Assembly: GCA_029339195.1 (NCBI GenBank)
Contig: JAPTJF010000242.1
Span: forward strand, 27,230 to 91,229
Length of the DNA: 64,000 nt
Origin: Micractinium sp. NFX-FRZ
Lineage: Eukaryota; Chlorophyta; Trebouxiophyceae; Chlorellales; Chlorellaceae
Direction of reading: 5' to 3'
The number at the start of each line of letters is the position of its first letter. Positions within the stretch are counted from its first letter, which is position 1. Below, in pieces: positions 10,598 to 20,406 of this stretch. A program made the translations under genes and the position numbers. The notes under the pieces were generated by a model that did not search any database, had not been told where the DNA came from, and saw nothing but the letters and a program-made list of their open reading frames with translations.

Positions 10598-12794
10598 ATG
10601 CAGCTGCAGCTCAGTCAGGCGCGCCCCGGCGCCTTCACGGCAGGCCTCCAACGCCGGGCCCTGGGCGGCTCTCGTGCGCGCCGCAGCCTCGCTGTGCGCG
10701 CCGGCATCGGCGAGAACATCATCAATTCCATCACGGCGAGTGCCCGGGGACCGCAGGGCGCGAAAAATGGGTGCCGCTGGGCAGGAGCGGCGCGGTGGCT
10801 GCGGCTCGGCGGAGGCGGCGAGCAGGGCGCCCTTTTGATTTCCTCGTGCCCACCCCACGTTCCGCCCCGCCCTCCTCCCTGCAGGTGGCCCTGAAGCAGA
10901 GCCCGCTGAACCAGGGCAAGTTGGCCCTGGCGATTTCCCAGGCAGGAGACTACGACCAGGCCGCCACTCGGGCAGAGATTGAGAGCCTCATCTCCTCCAA
11001 CCCGGTGAGGAGGCAACAGCCGTCTGCCAGGGTTCCACAACAGGCCGTGGATGGGTGGGGCGCCTTGGCATGTGTTCGGGCAGGGTGTGGTGGGCCTGAC
11101 GCTGCTCGTAGCCTCGTCCCCTTCGACCCGGGGAGCTCATGCGTTGGTGAAGAAGGGGTGCAGTACCACGCTGTGAGTGCGGCAGGACCCCCATGCTTCC
11201 AGGTCCCCATGTGCGGGCGGCAGAACAAGTCAGGCCACGGATCAGGGGTCACACTTGCCGGTTTCGAGCATCAGCAGCACCACTGCGTGCGGATCCTTGC
11301 TCGCCGCAGTCCTCCTCCTCCACCCCTCAAGAGCCTCGGGTGCCAGGGCATGAGTCCTTTCCGCCCCCCGCCTTCTGCCCCCTGCAGTGCGTCGTGTTCA
11401 GCTGGTCGGGCTGCCCCTTCTGCAAGAAGGCAAAGGTGGGTGCTCACAAATCAGGGCCTCACGTCGTGGCTCAGCACACACGCCAGCCTCGTCCCAGCGA
11501 GCAAGGGTGGATGCCTGCGCTGCCCTGCGTGGAGGGGAGGGGAGGGCAGCACTAGCCGTCCAAGCAGCTGGTGCCTTTTGTGACCGGCGATGTCAACAGG
11601 AAAGCTCATGTCGCACTGACAAGGGTAGCATCAGCAGTGTACCAACAGGTTGGCGCATGCACCAGCCCATGCGCCGGCCCATGCACCGGCCCATGCACCG
11701 GCCCACCCCAGCTCCGCTCAAGCGCCTGGTTTGCTCGTCGCCTCGCCTTGCCCTGGCTGAACTGTTCTATACCAACGGCAGGCGATCCTGGATGGCACGG
11801 GCGCCAAGTACCTTGCCCTGGAGCTGGACACGATGGGTGCCGAGGGCAAGGCCATCCGCGCTGAGCTGGCCAGGTGAGAGGGGCGCTGAGCTGGCGGGGT
11901 GCTGAGCTGGACACGATGGGTGCTGGGCTGGGGGGATGCCGAGCCAGGCGGTGAGGGTCAGTTGCGGCTGTGGCATGCCTGCATGGCTGTCTCTGGCAGG
12001 GAGGGGGCAGGGAGGGGTGCAGCCCTCTGTCAAAGGTGCCTTCTGCCGCGCCAGACTGGTGGGCGGGCATGGCGGCGTCCGGCCCTCCCACCCTGCCGCC
12101 CGGCAGAGTCGCTTGTTCGTGGCAGGCAGGCGCTTGCTTGCTTGCTGTGCCGACCTCCCTGGCTTGCGCATGCGGCGTGACCGCTGCCCTTCTCCCTGCC
12201 TGGCCCAACCTTGCAGGATGACTGAGCGCACCTCCGTGCCCAATGTGTGAGTCTCGGTCTGCTTCTTCTGTATCCGATGCATGGGTGGTGTGCTGAGGGT
12301 TGTCCGTGAGAGGACCTTGGGGCAGAGGCAGGCGAAGCAGCAGCAGCAGCAGCAGCACACGCTGGGTCAGCAGAAGCAGCATTTGGTGCTGTGCATTTAT
12401 AAGCGCACATGCACGCAGCTCGGGAGGCTTGTGGCATGGGCAGGCATGCTCGCGCCCTCCCACGGGCGAGGCACCTGTGGCGGCTGCCTGCCCCCTGCGC
12501 AGTTCTCCTGACTCACCCTCCCTGTCGCCCCTCCTTCCGTGCCTCCCTCCCTCTGCCCGCAGCTGCATTGCTGGCACCATTGAAGGCGGCCCTTCCTCCT
12601 GCTGCCTGTGCACCAGCTGACACCTTCCCCCCTTGCCGTCACCCCTCACCATTTGCACTCCCTCCCCCGCTCCTGCTGACCGCAGCTATATCGCCGGCAC
12701 GTCTGTGGGCGGATGCAACGACGGCCCCGGCGTGGCCACGCTGCAGGGCAAGGGCGAGCTCGTGCCCCTGCTGCAGGCGGCGGGCGCCATGTGA
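10598..12794 (+). CDS. GRX: Chloroplast-type glutaredoxin with CPFC active site
   Basis: A small thiol oxidoreductase that uses glutathione to reduce disulfides or remove glutathione from proteins. Exons 10598-10735, 10885-11004, 11388-11435, 11782-11873, 12217-12246, 12686-12794; 178 residues. The first 40 or so residues are Arg/Ser/Ala-rich (QLQLSQARPGAFTAGLQRR) and look like a plastid transit peptide. The core reads CVVFSWSGCPFCKKAK (active site CPFC), then the TSVPNV cis-proline motif and IAGTSVGGCNDG, the glutathione-binding loop. Intron 1 begins with GC (ACG/GCGAGT) and keeps phase 0. Exon 5 is only 30 bases. Intron 4 repeats 20 bases of exon 4 exactly, and intron 5 contains a decayed copy of exon 6. 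The gene converges with GapN. Confidence 0.9.
11655..11706 (+). repeat. 12-base tandem repeat in glutaredoxin intron 3
   Basis: Four imperfect units of about GCCCATGCACCG follow one another in the intron upstream of exon 4. Confidence 0.75.
11885..11940 (+). repeat. Intronic copy of glutaredoxin exon 4
   Basis: Bases 11904-11923 are identical to exon 4 positions 11821-11840, and flanking GCTGAGCTGG units repeat the exon 4 end next to the donor. Intron 4 therefore starts with fragments of the exon it follows. Confidence 0.8.
12554..12620 (+). repeat. Decoy copy of glutaredoxin exon 6 with its own acceptor
   Basis: After CCCGCAG at 12562 the sequence would encode CIAGTIEGG, parallel to YIAGTSVGG of the true exon 6 at 12686 and in the same splice phase. 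It then runs into CLCTS and a stop at 12618-12620. It is either a decayed duplicate or an alternative terminal exon lacking the GCNDG glutathione loop. Confidence 0.7.
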
Positions 12795-12942
12795 ACGTGC
12801 TGAAGTGGCGGTGCGGGCTGCCGTGGCAGCGCTTCATCCTTGTTGTTGATCCCTCCGTTTGATTGATTCAGCGCGTTTGATTAATTGGACTGGTCCTTCT
12901 CGTGGTCTGTTGACGTGTACTTTAAAGAATGCTGTGGAACAA

Positions 12943-12947
12943 TGTAA
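12943..12947 (+). terminator. TGTAA polyadenylation signal, glutaredoxin
   Basis: The chlorophyte poly(A) signal TGTAA lies about 150 bases after the glutaredoxin stop. Confidence 0.6.
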
Positions 12948-13857
12948 CTGTGCTGAGCACAGAGTCAAGGCTGAGCCCCTGCTAGCCACCAAGCCCCTGC
13001 TAGCCACCAAGCAACGCCTCGCGACTCCACTGTGCCTTAATCACACCCCCCCTCCCCCTCCCTCCTGAAGCTGCTGCGTCTCGCTGTGTGGGGCAGTGGC
13101 GGTGTTTGGGTTTAGGTCAGCATACTCGCGCTTGTGTAATCAAAGAGAGATGTGGGCCTAGCATATCAGTGTGTGTTCCATGGCAAGGAGGTCAGGGGCA
13201 TGCGGAGGGTGGGGATGAAAGGGATCAGGGAAGGGTGCTGGCAGGGCGGAAGATGGGGGGTGCAAGGAATCAGGGAAGGGGTGCTGGCAGGCGGCAGGTG
13301 GGGATGAAATGGCTGAGGCAGGGCGATGCTGGCAGGGCTGGGCAGGGGTGGCTGGTGTGTCATTGCTGAGGATGGAGGATGACGGCAAATGGGAAACGAA
13401 ATAGCGATGCAGAGGGGCAGCGGCGTTGGCTGTGACGCGCTGCGTTGCGAGTTTGCTGGATTCAAGGGGGCTGGATTGGGAGTGCAGGGGGGTCAACGAT
13501 CAATTTGTGGCGACGAGCTTGTGCCAGGCGTGCATTGCATGAAAGTGGGCAGCGGTGAGTGCGGCCGCCTGGCACACAAGAGGTGGGCGGGCCATTTGCC
13601 ACAGGGGCGGGGGCCCCGCCGGGTGACTCTTTGAGGCGGGTCTTCAGCTGCAAGTCGTGATTCAAGAGTGCATCTATATGTGTATGCGCCGTGCGGCAGC
13701 CGGGCAGTCTTGAACGTCGTGTGGTGGCCAGCATGCAGCAAGGCCAGGACGCCGCTGCTGCTGCGGCTGCTTAGGTGCTGCCCTAATGGCGACACGGGGG
13801 CTGAGCCTCTGCAGTGCGTGTGTGGCTTGCTTGAAAGCAGGGTGGGAGGAGGTGTGC
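12948..13857. other. Convergent intergenic region with repeats
   Basis: Between the glutaredoxin and GapN stops. It holds a direct repeat of CCCCTGCTAGCCACCAAG at about 12977-13013, and three imperfect copies of a unit of about 50 bases at 13195-13335, each with GGGAAGGGTGCTGGCAGG-like sequence. No gene recognised. Confidence 0.5.
13195..13335 (+). repeat. Threefold tandem repeat, about 50-base unit
   Basis: Units share GATCAGGGAAGG-GTGCTGGCAGG and GGTGGGGATGAAA, with divergence in the third copy. It lies in the GapN 3' flank. Confidence 0.7.
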
Positions 13858-16800
13858 TCAGCCCATGGAGTAGGAGGGGCGCTCCAGGTTGATCACCGTG
13901 GTCTGCAGCCACAAGTGAGGTGAGAAATGGGATGCACAGGGTGAATACATACAGTAGCCCACAGTGCAGGAGTTGCTGGCAGCACAGCAAGGAAGGCGGC
14001 ACACCGGCCCCACCCCAGGCCACCTCAGCAAGCCAGCCCAGCCCTCCTAAGTGCGTTCCTTTCAGCGCCCGTGTTGCACTTGAAATGCAGCAAGTTGTCG
14101 ACCACGGCACTGCTGCCAAACCACCACCACCCCACCCACACCACGCCAGCTCAGCACGCCAGCTCAGCACCCTCTCCACTTATTATCACCCACCTTTGTC
14201 TTGCACATGAACTCCAGCGACTTGTTCACCCCCTGGGAGCCGATGCCCGAGTCACGGAAGCCCTGGAAGGGGAAGTGGTCGGGGCCGCGGGCGGGGGCGG
14301 AGTTGACCTGCGGGGGCGGGCGGTGGGGCAGGAATGAAACGATGACAGTTGAACAAATGGGAAACAACGGCACTGTGCAGCCTGTCAGCAAGTCGACAAG
14401 TCGGGGCGCTGGCAACGCTGGGTGGCCTGCGCTTGGCAGCCCGCTGTGCGCTGCCAGTCTCCAGGGCATTGCCGCACTGCATTGGCACCGGCTCGCATCC
14501 AGATTGCCACACACAGCTTCGCTTGAATACCCCACCTGCACGCTGCCGGTCTCCATGGCGTCAGAAATGTACATGGCCTTGTTGATGTCCCGGGTGAACA
14601 CGCAGCCCTGAAGAAAAGTGACAGAAGGAACACAGGGTCAATTGGATGGTTAGAGCGAAGTGCAAGGCCTTGTTGATGTCCCGGGTGAACACGCAGCCAT
14701 GCAGGGCCAGACAAAAGCAACAACAGCGGTATGTGGTGAGTGGTCTTGCTGATGCTGTGGGTAAACACCAGCAGTGCATCGCCCTAGCCTGCCTGCACCG
14801 CACAGACATGCCGTGCCTGGCGTAGCCACTGCTCCTCCCCACGGCGCTGCCAGCACACACCGCCGGCAGCAGCAGACACCCACACGATGTACCACACACT
14901 ACTTGTGTGTTGGCTTGCCTGCAGCGCCAGTCGGTTGGCGTTCACGTGCTCCACTGCCTGCTCCACATCCTTCACCCGGATGATGGGCAGCACGGGGCCA
15001 AAGGGCTGCCCAGGGAGGGAGGGGAGGGGAGCACACACCAGGTTGAGAGGAGCGGTGAGAAGGCGCTGAGCTGCCTGCCCGGATGATGATGGATGGACAC
15101 ACATACCGCTCAGCTCCACCCCACCATTCACTCTGCCGCTGCCCTGAATCCACGAATCGCCCCAGCGAAGCTTAAACTAAGCCCCCATCTGTTGGTCATA
15201 CAATGAGTCACCAGTACCCACTCTCCACTCGTTAACACACCTCCTCCCACGCGATCCGCATGTCGGGTGTGACGTGGTCCAGCACCACGGGCCAGATGAG
15301 GTTGGCCTCCCGCCGGTAGGCGCCTGTGCAGAAGGTGGCGCCCTTGGCCTGCGCATCCTTCACCTGCACCGGGGGGTGGGGGAGGGGGGAGGGGGGAGAC
15401 AGAGAGGGGAAGGGTGGCGGGGATGAGGGAAAGGGGGGTGCGTGGCAACCGCTGTAGCTGTCGGGTGCGCACACGCAGGGGCGGGCACGAGGTGCTGCTT
15501 CAGCAGCGCTGCGCGTGCAGGTCGGCAGGCAGCAGGTGCAAGGATACAGTGCGGAACAAATATGGATGTATTGTAGCCACAAGTTTTGGAACAGCAAACG
15601 AAACAGAAGAAGAAGAAGAAAAGCTCACCAGCCCCTCAATGAAGTTGGCTGACGACTGGCTGATGACAGGGACGATCTGAGCATTGTCCTCGGGCCTGCA
15701 GGGGGGCGGCAAATTGAGGGTAACAGAAGGAGTCAATCGACTGAAGAATCTGCCGCTGCGCTGCGTGGCACAATGCCCACATGCGCCTCCACTAGTCCTC
15801 TGCACCCGCCACCAGCAGCAAACCCATCCCCGCCCTTCACGGAGGCGTCAGGAGACAAGCAAGTCGCCCCACCCACCCCCGCCCCCTGCCTCACATGCCG
15901 ACCGTCATCTTCTGCACGCCCGCCACCACCAGCGGCACCAGCTGGTCAGCCACGCTCTCCTCCACCAGCACCACCTTGACGGCTGCAGTTGGAGGGGGCA
16001 GTTAATAATGGTGGTCAATGCATACGTTCAATGAATAGCACAGTGCTGTGCGCTGGACGGCTGCACCAGCACCACCACCCGGCTGCAGCGATAAGACATG
16101 GTCGAGCGAGAATAGGCCCCTGGGCGTAGGCAGGGCCTTGCCGCCAGCCACTGTGCTGCTCACAAGGGTCTTATGATGAGGGTCTAAAGTCTACTAGTAA
16201 CTTTCCAAGGTGTCTACACCATAGCGCTGCCAGCCCCCCCTCACCCGTGCAGCGCTGGCCACTGTAAGAGAAGGCACCCTTCACAATGTGCTTGGCCGCC
16301 GCCTCAATGTCGGCGTCGGCGCACACGATGGCGGCGTCCTTGCCGCCCAGCTCCATCTGCAAGGGCAGAGGAGTCGGTTGTTAGGTAAGGTGGGCAGGGG
16401 GGGAGATGGTATCGGCGTCGGCGCACACCGTAGCGGCATCCTTGCCGCCCACCTCCCCCATCAGCGGAGCGGATGCCTTAAAGAGCAGCACGTTGGGTGC
16501 GCAGTGATGTGTGCGTGTGTGCATGCGTGTGTAGGTGTGGATGTGGGGCATGTGGGCAGGCAGGGCGGTGGGCAGGAAGGGGCACGCCGGAGGTAGGCTG
16601 CTGGGCAGGGCCGGCCCGCCACATCCCCTGCTGACGCTTCTTGTACCCCACAGTGAGTAGCACCCACCTGGATAGCCACCATGGCTGCTCCACAGTTGAC
16701 CCCAACACAAAACCCATGCTGCCTCTCAAAAGGAGCTATCCGTTGTTGATAGTAATGCGCCCACCGCCCACCCACTTGGATGGGCACCATGCTTCGCCAG

Positions 16801-19461
16801 TGCTGCTGCTCCACAGCTGACACCAACACAAGGGTCAGCGCTGCTCCTTGTAAGGAACACACCTTGTTGAAAGTAAATGTAGTCACCCACCCACCCGCCC
16901 ACCTGGATGGGCACCATGCCGGCCTTCTGGCAGATGGAGATGCCGGTGTCGCCGCCCGTGAAGGAGATGGCGGAGGCCAGGGGGTGGGCGGTCAGGTAGT
17001 CGCCAATCTCGCTGCCCCGGCCTGCCACGAGAACACAACACCGGTGATAAGTTTGTTGCCAGTGTGGTGGTTGCCCTCGCCTCTTACCGTGGCGGTCGGG
17101 CAGTTCCCACACCATGCACGCGACTGCCAGCAGCCAGTGTGGGCACAGCTGGCACGCGCGGCTGCCTACTAAACAGCTGCAGATTAAATTCTCTCAACCG
17201 GCCGCGGCACCTAAGCACGCCCTGCGTGTAGGCCGCGGCCGAACACCCTGGCAGCATAGCATACAGCGCCCCCCTCCCCCAGCAACAAAGCCTCCCCCAG
17301 CAACAGAGCCTCTCACCGGTGACGCAGTTGAGCACGCCCGCCGGCAGGCCCGCCGCCGCAAAGCACTGCACCATGAGCAGGCCGGCCACGGCGCCCTGGG
17401 TGGGCGGCTTCAGCACCACGCTGTTGCCGGCCATCAGGGCGGGCCCGATCTTGCTGCAACAATAAGAACGACATCAAGCGAGAAGGCGGGGGCAGGGTCC
17501 AGGGGGTGAGAGAAGGTAGGAGAGCACGGCCCTCTCTGGGGTGGCCCCCGCTTGTCCAGAACGTGTGCCGGCCACCCACTGCCGGCAGCAGCAGCAGGGA
17601 ATGTACAGCATCCTTCAGAGAGATTGCTCGTTGCCGCACCTGACGGCCAGGTTGACGGGGTAGTTGAAGGGGGGGATGGCCAGCACCACGCCCAGAGGCA
17701 CCTGCACGGGGGGGCGGGGCGGGCCCGGGAGGAGGCGCGGTCCAGTCGAGTCAGCTCGAGACGTGTCAAGTTGGAGATGGCAGGGAGGTGGGAGAGGCAA
17801 GCCATGCTGCATGGGTGTCCGCCGTGCCACCTCAGCACGCCATTTTGTGCAAGTTTGCAAGCAAAAGTGCCCAGGCGCAGTTTAATGAGCTCCTGGGATC
17901 CCGGTGGCAACAACGGCATGCAACCTAGTACAACCTTGATTAGCACCCACCTTGGACGCCAGGCACAGCTTTGTGCGGTCCTGGCCGGGGAAGGAGTCGG
18001 AGTTGAGCAGCTTGCCCTGCAGCAGGGGCAGCAGGCAGTAGAGGGTCTTAGGGGGGAGTAGGGGGCCGGGGGCAGGGAGCCGATGATGGTTGGCAGCTTG
18101 ACAGGGAGTTGGCGGCACATTGATGGCTTGGCGTAGCAGAATGTGCACAGCAGGACCACAGCACACCTCCCCAAACCAGCGCACGCAGGCCCTCTTCGTG
18201 CGCGGCGTAGGAAAGCACAGCACAGCACAGCACGGCACGGCCACAGCATGACCACAGCGCACCTCGCCAAAGAAGCGCACGCCCTCCTCTGCAGTGTAGG
18301 ACAGCAGGTCCGCGCTGCGGATGACCTCTGCAGCACAGCACGGCACAGCATGCACAGAGTCAGCTTGACAGCCGCGACGGAGGTGCAGCAAGGGCGACAG
18401 GCGTAGCTTCCCGTGCCACGTCACTTTCTTGTCAGCCGGCTTGGCAGCCTCCTGGCCCACAGCACAATGACACTCAGGAACCCTGGCCATATGCAACAGC
18501 ACAACAGGTCAACAAACACAGCAGCACGAGCCCCGCATGCCACTTCGCTTGCCTGTCAGCGCCTCGCCGGCGGGCTTTGCCACCTCCTTGACCAGCACGT
18601 CGGCAATGGGCTGCGCATTCTCCCGCATCACCGCCGCCACGCGGTGCAGGTACTCGGCGCGCTTCCACAAAGGCACCTTGGCCCAGGACTGCATTGGCAA
18701 GGAAGAAAGTAGGCAGGCGGGGGGGGATGAGCGGATTGAGGGAGGTTGGATGTGTGGCAACAAACGTCACGCAGGCCTTCCTGTGGCAGCACTTTTTTAG
18801 GGGCTCGGCTGGGTGCACCCGGAGGGGTGATTGCCCACCAGGCTGGTGCTACAGCTGTACAAACATGCATCTGCAGACGCGCAGTTCATCACCAGCGCTC
18901 GTTTTCAAGGGCCCACACCCCTGGGGTAACCAGGCTGCCGTGCACCCCCTCGTCTTCCGGCGGCGGGTGGCGCCGGAGCACAGCACCCTGCATTGGCCCC
19001 ACCTTCTGCGCCTTCTTGGCCGACTGGAAGACCGCATCAACCTCCTGCTGCGTGCAGGCTGCAGTTACGCAGGGCACGGGCAGGGGTGGCAGTCGCGGGT
19101 CGGCACAAAGGGCTGGCGCTGCGGCGCGTCAGCAGCGGGCGGCGGCTGGCGGCGGCAGGATGGTCGAGGTGCATGAAGCCGCGATTGCGACCGGGCGCAC
19201 GTCTGTGAGGCACGTCGTGACCCAATGCTCACACCGGGAGGCCGCGAGACCGGTGCAAGCGGTCAGCGGTGTGTGTGTGTGGTTGCGCCGGATGACCTCA
19301 CCTTGCACCTGGAAGGCCACCGAGTTGTTCTGACTGGGGTTCAAGATGGGGCATTCCCGGCCGGAAACAGACTCCAGCCACTGGCCATCCTTGAAGAACT
19401 TGTATGCGCCACTGGGGGCAACGCAGGGCGCATACAAGTCGCCGGCCTGTAGCACAGTCAT
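13858..19461 (-). CDS. GAPN: NADP-dependent non-phosphorylating glyceraldehyde-3-phosphate dehydrogenase
   Basis: A cytosolic ALDH11-family enzyme that oxidises glyceraldehyde 3-phosphate straight to 3-phosphoglycerate and yields NADPH. Sixteen exons: 19461-19302, 19058-19003, 18688-18553, 18327-18263, 18016-17951, 17701-17640, 17453-17317, 17021-16903, 16356-16245, 15982-15895, 15695-15629, 15363-15241, 15005-14919, 14607-14536, 14307-14194, 13902-13858; 502 residues, the normal family length. Landmarks: PPFNYPVNLA, SFTGGDTG, the catalytic Glu in MELGGKDAA, the catalytic Cys in FSYSGQRCT, INSAPARG-like VNSAPARGPDHFPFQG, and the C-terminus VINLERPSYSMG. Introns 3 (ACAG/GCAAGC) and 13 (GCAG/GCAAGC) are GC-AG. 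Several introns contain decayed copies of exons 4, 8, 9 and 14. Confidence 0.96.
14663..14770 (-). repeat. Copies of GapN exon 14 start in intron 13
   Basis: Positions 14663-14698 match exon 14 (14572-14607) over more than 30 bases, including the GCGTGTTCACCCGGGACATC part. A third, weaker copy lies at 14741-14770. Confidence 0.85.
16410..16460 (-). repeat. Decayed copy of GapN exon 9 in intron 9-side flank
   Basis: Would encode GEVGGKDAATVCADAD, against MELGGKDAAIVCADAD of the true exon 9 at 16356. It sits in the intron upstream of exon 9, so the catalytic Glu region is duplicated but damaged. Confidence 0.8.
16661..16830 (-). repeat. Two copies of GapN exon 8 end plus donor
   Basis: At 16661-16708 and 16760-16830 the minus strand repeats the ATGGTGCCCATCCAAGTGGG-like junction of exon 8 (16903) and its donor. 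The two copies also share CTGCTCCACAGYTGACMCCAACAC, showing that intron sequence was duplicated too. Confidence 0.8.
18164..18214 (-). repeat. Decayed copy of GapN exon 4 end
   Basis: Minus strand would read TACGCCGCGCACGAAGAGGG and so on, resembling the TAEEGVRFFGE end of exon 4 at 18263-18305. It is followed by a GT donor-like site. Confidence 0.6.
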
Positions 19462-20406
19462 TTTGGCGCTGTTGAAGGCTTTGACGAACAAAGGGGCCAG
19501 CGAGGATCGCATGTGTGGACGGCAGCGACTGCCCTTTTGAAGGCAGGCCACCAGTCATCTTGAGTCCCAGCTGGCGTGAGGGCTGACGTGAGGGGCTGAC
19601 ATCAACGGCTGGCTGTGCTTAGCGCACGCCCCAGCAACCGTTGACTTTCCAACCATAAGTGAATTGGCTCCAGATGCTGATTCGGCGCACTTCGAAGCTT
19701 TGCCAGCAGGCCTGCCGGAAGTGCTGGCATGAGGGTCGCTGGGGGCACAACCCAGCCCTGCCAACCGCCACTGTGAACCATCCTGAACCGCCCTCCGCCC
19801 CAGGCCGGCTGTCCCCTTTTCCCTTCCCAAGGCACACGCCCCACGAGTTGTCACCGGCTGGTGCCACTGTGTGAGCTCCGCGTGTTGCACATTGCAGGAA
19901 ATCAGGAGGGGAAGAAGGAAGGGGAGGGGCTGAGGGCACCGGTGAGGGGGGCGTGCGTGTCAAGCAGTGGGCGCCGAGAGGGGTTACAGGGAATAGGGCA
20001 ACGAATCAGGCAGGCATGCCAGAGCTGAAGTTCTTGACAGCACGGCAGCCAAGGGCCGGGCAGGGCCAGGGGGCAGGGGGCGGAGTGCAAAAGTCGGGTA
20101 CCGTATGTGTGGCTCAAAAGGGGGGGGCCGAGGGTCAGGGGCAGCACAGGTAAGGGGGGAGGAGGTACAAAAGGGAGGGAGCGATACTCAACGGGGGTAG
20201 CAGCAGGCAGCCAAGCATGGCAGCGGCACGGCTGCCAGCAGAGCAACGGGGCACAGGAAGGATGCAGGCGACGAGGGAGAGGCGACGAGAGCGTCATGAG
20301 GACACAGGGGCGGTGCATGCTGGCACAGGCTAATCACGGCATCTACCCCTGGGTTGCGCACCAGCAGGGCATGCGGCAACGGCGCCAGCCAGCCAACGCA
20401 AGTGCT
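19462..20406. other. GapN upstream region and EDR2-like 3' flank
   Basis: About 940 bases between two minus-strand genes. A TTACA (TGTAA on the minus strand) at 19984-19988 is a possible poly(A) signal for the EDR2-like gene, though far from its stop. No gene recognised. Confidence 0.35.

Noticed and set aside
10384..11583. 399-codon plus-strand open frame over the glutaredoxin gene
   Set aside because: It reads through introns 1-3 in one frame; only the pieces bounded by splice sites match glutaredoxin.
10598..19461. Functional pairing of glutaredoxin and GapN through NADPH
   Set aside because: They are convergent neighbours with no shared promoter. Adjacency alone does not support joint regulation.
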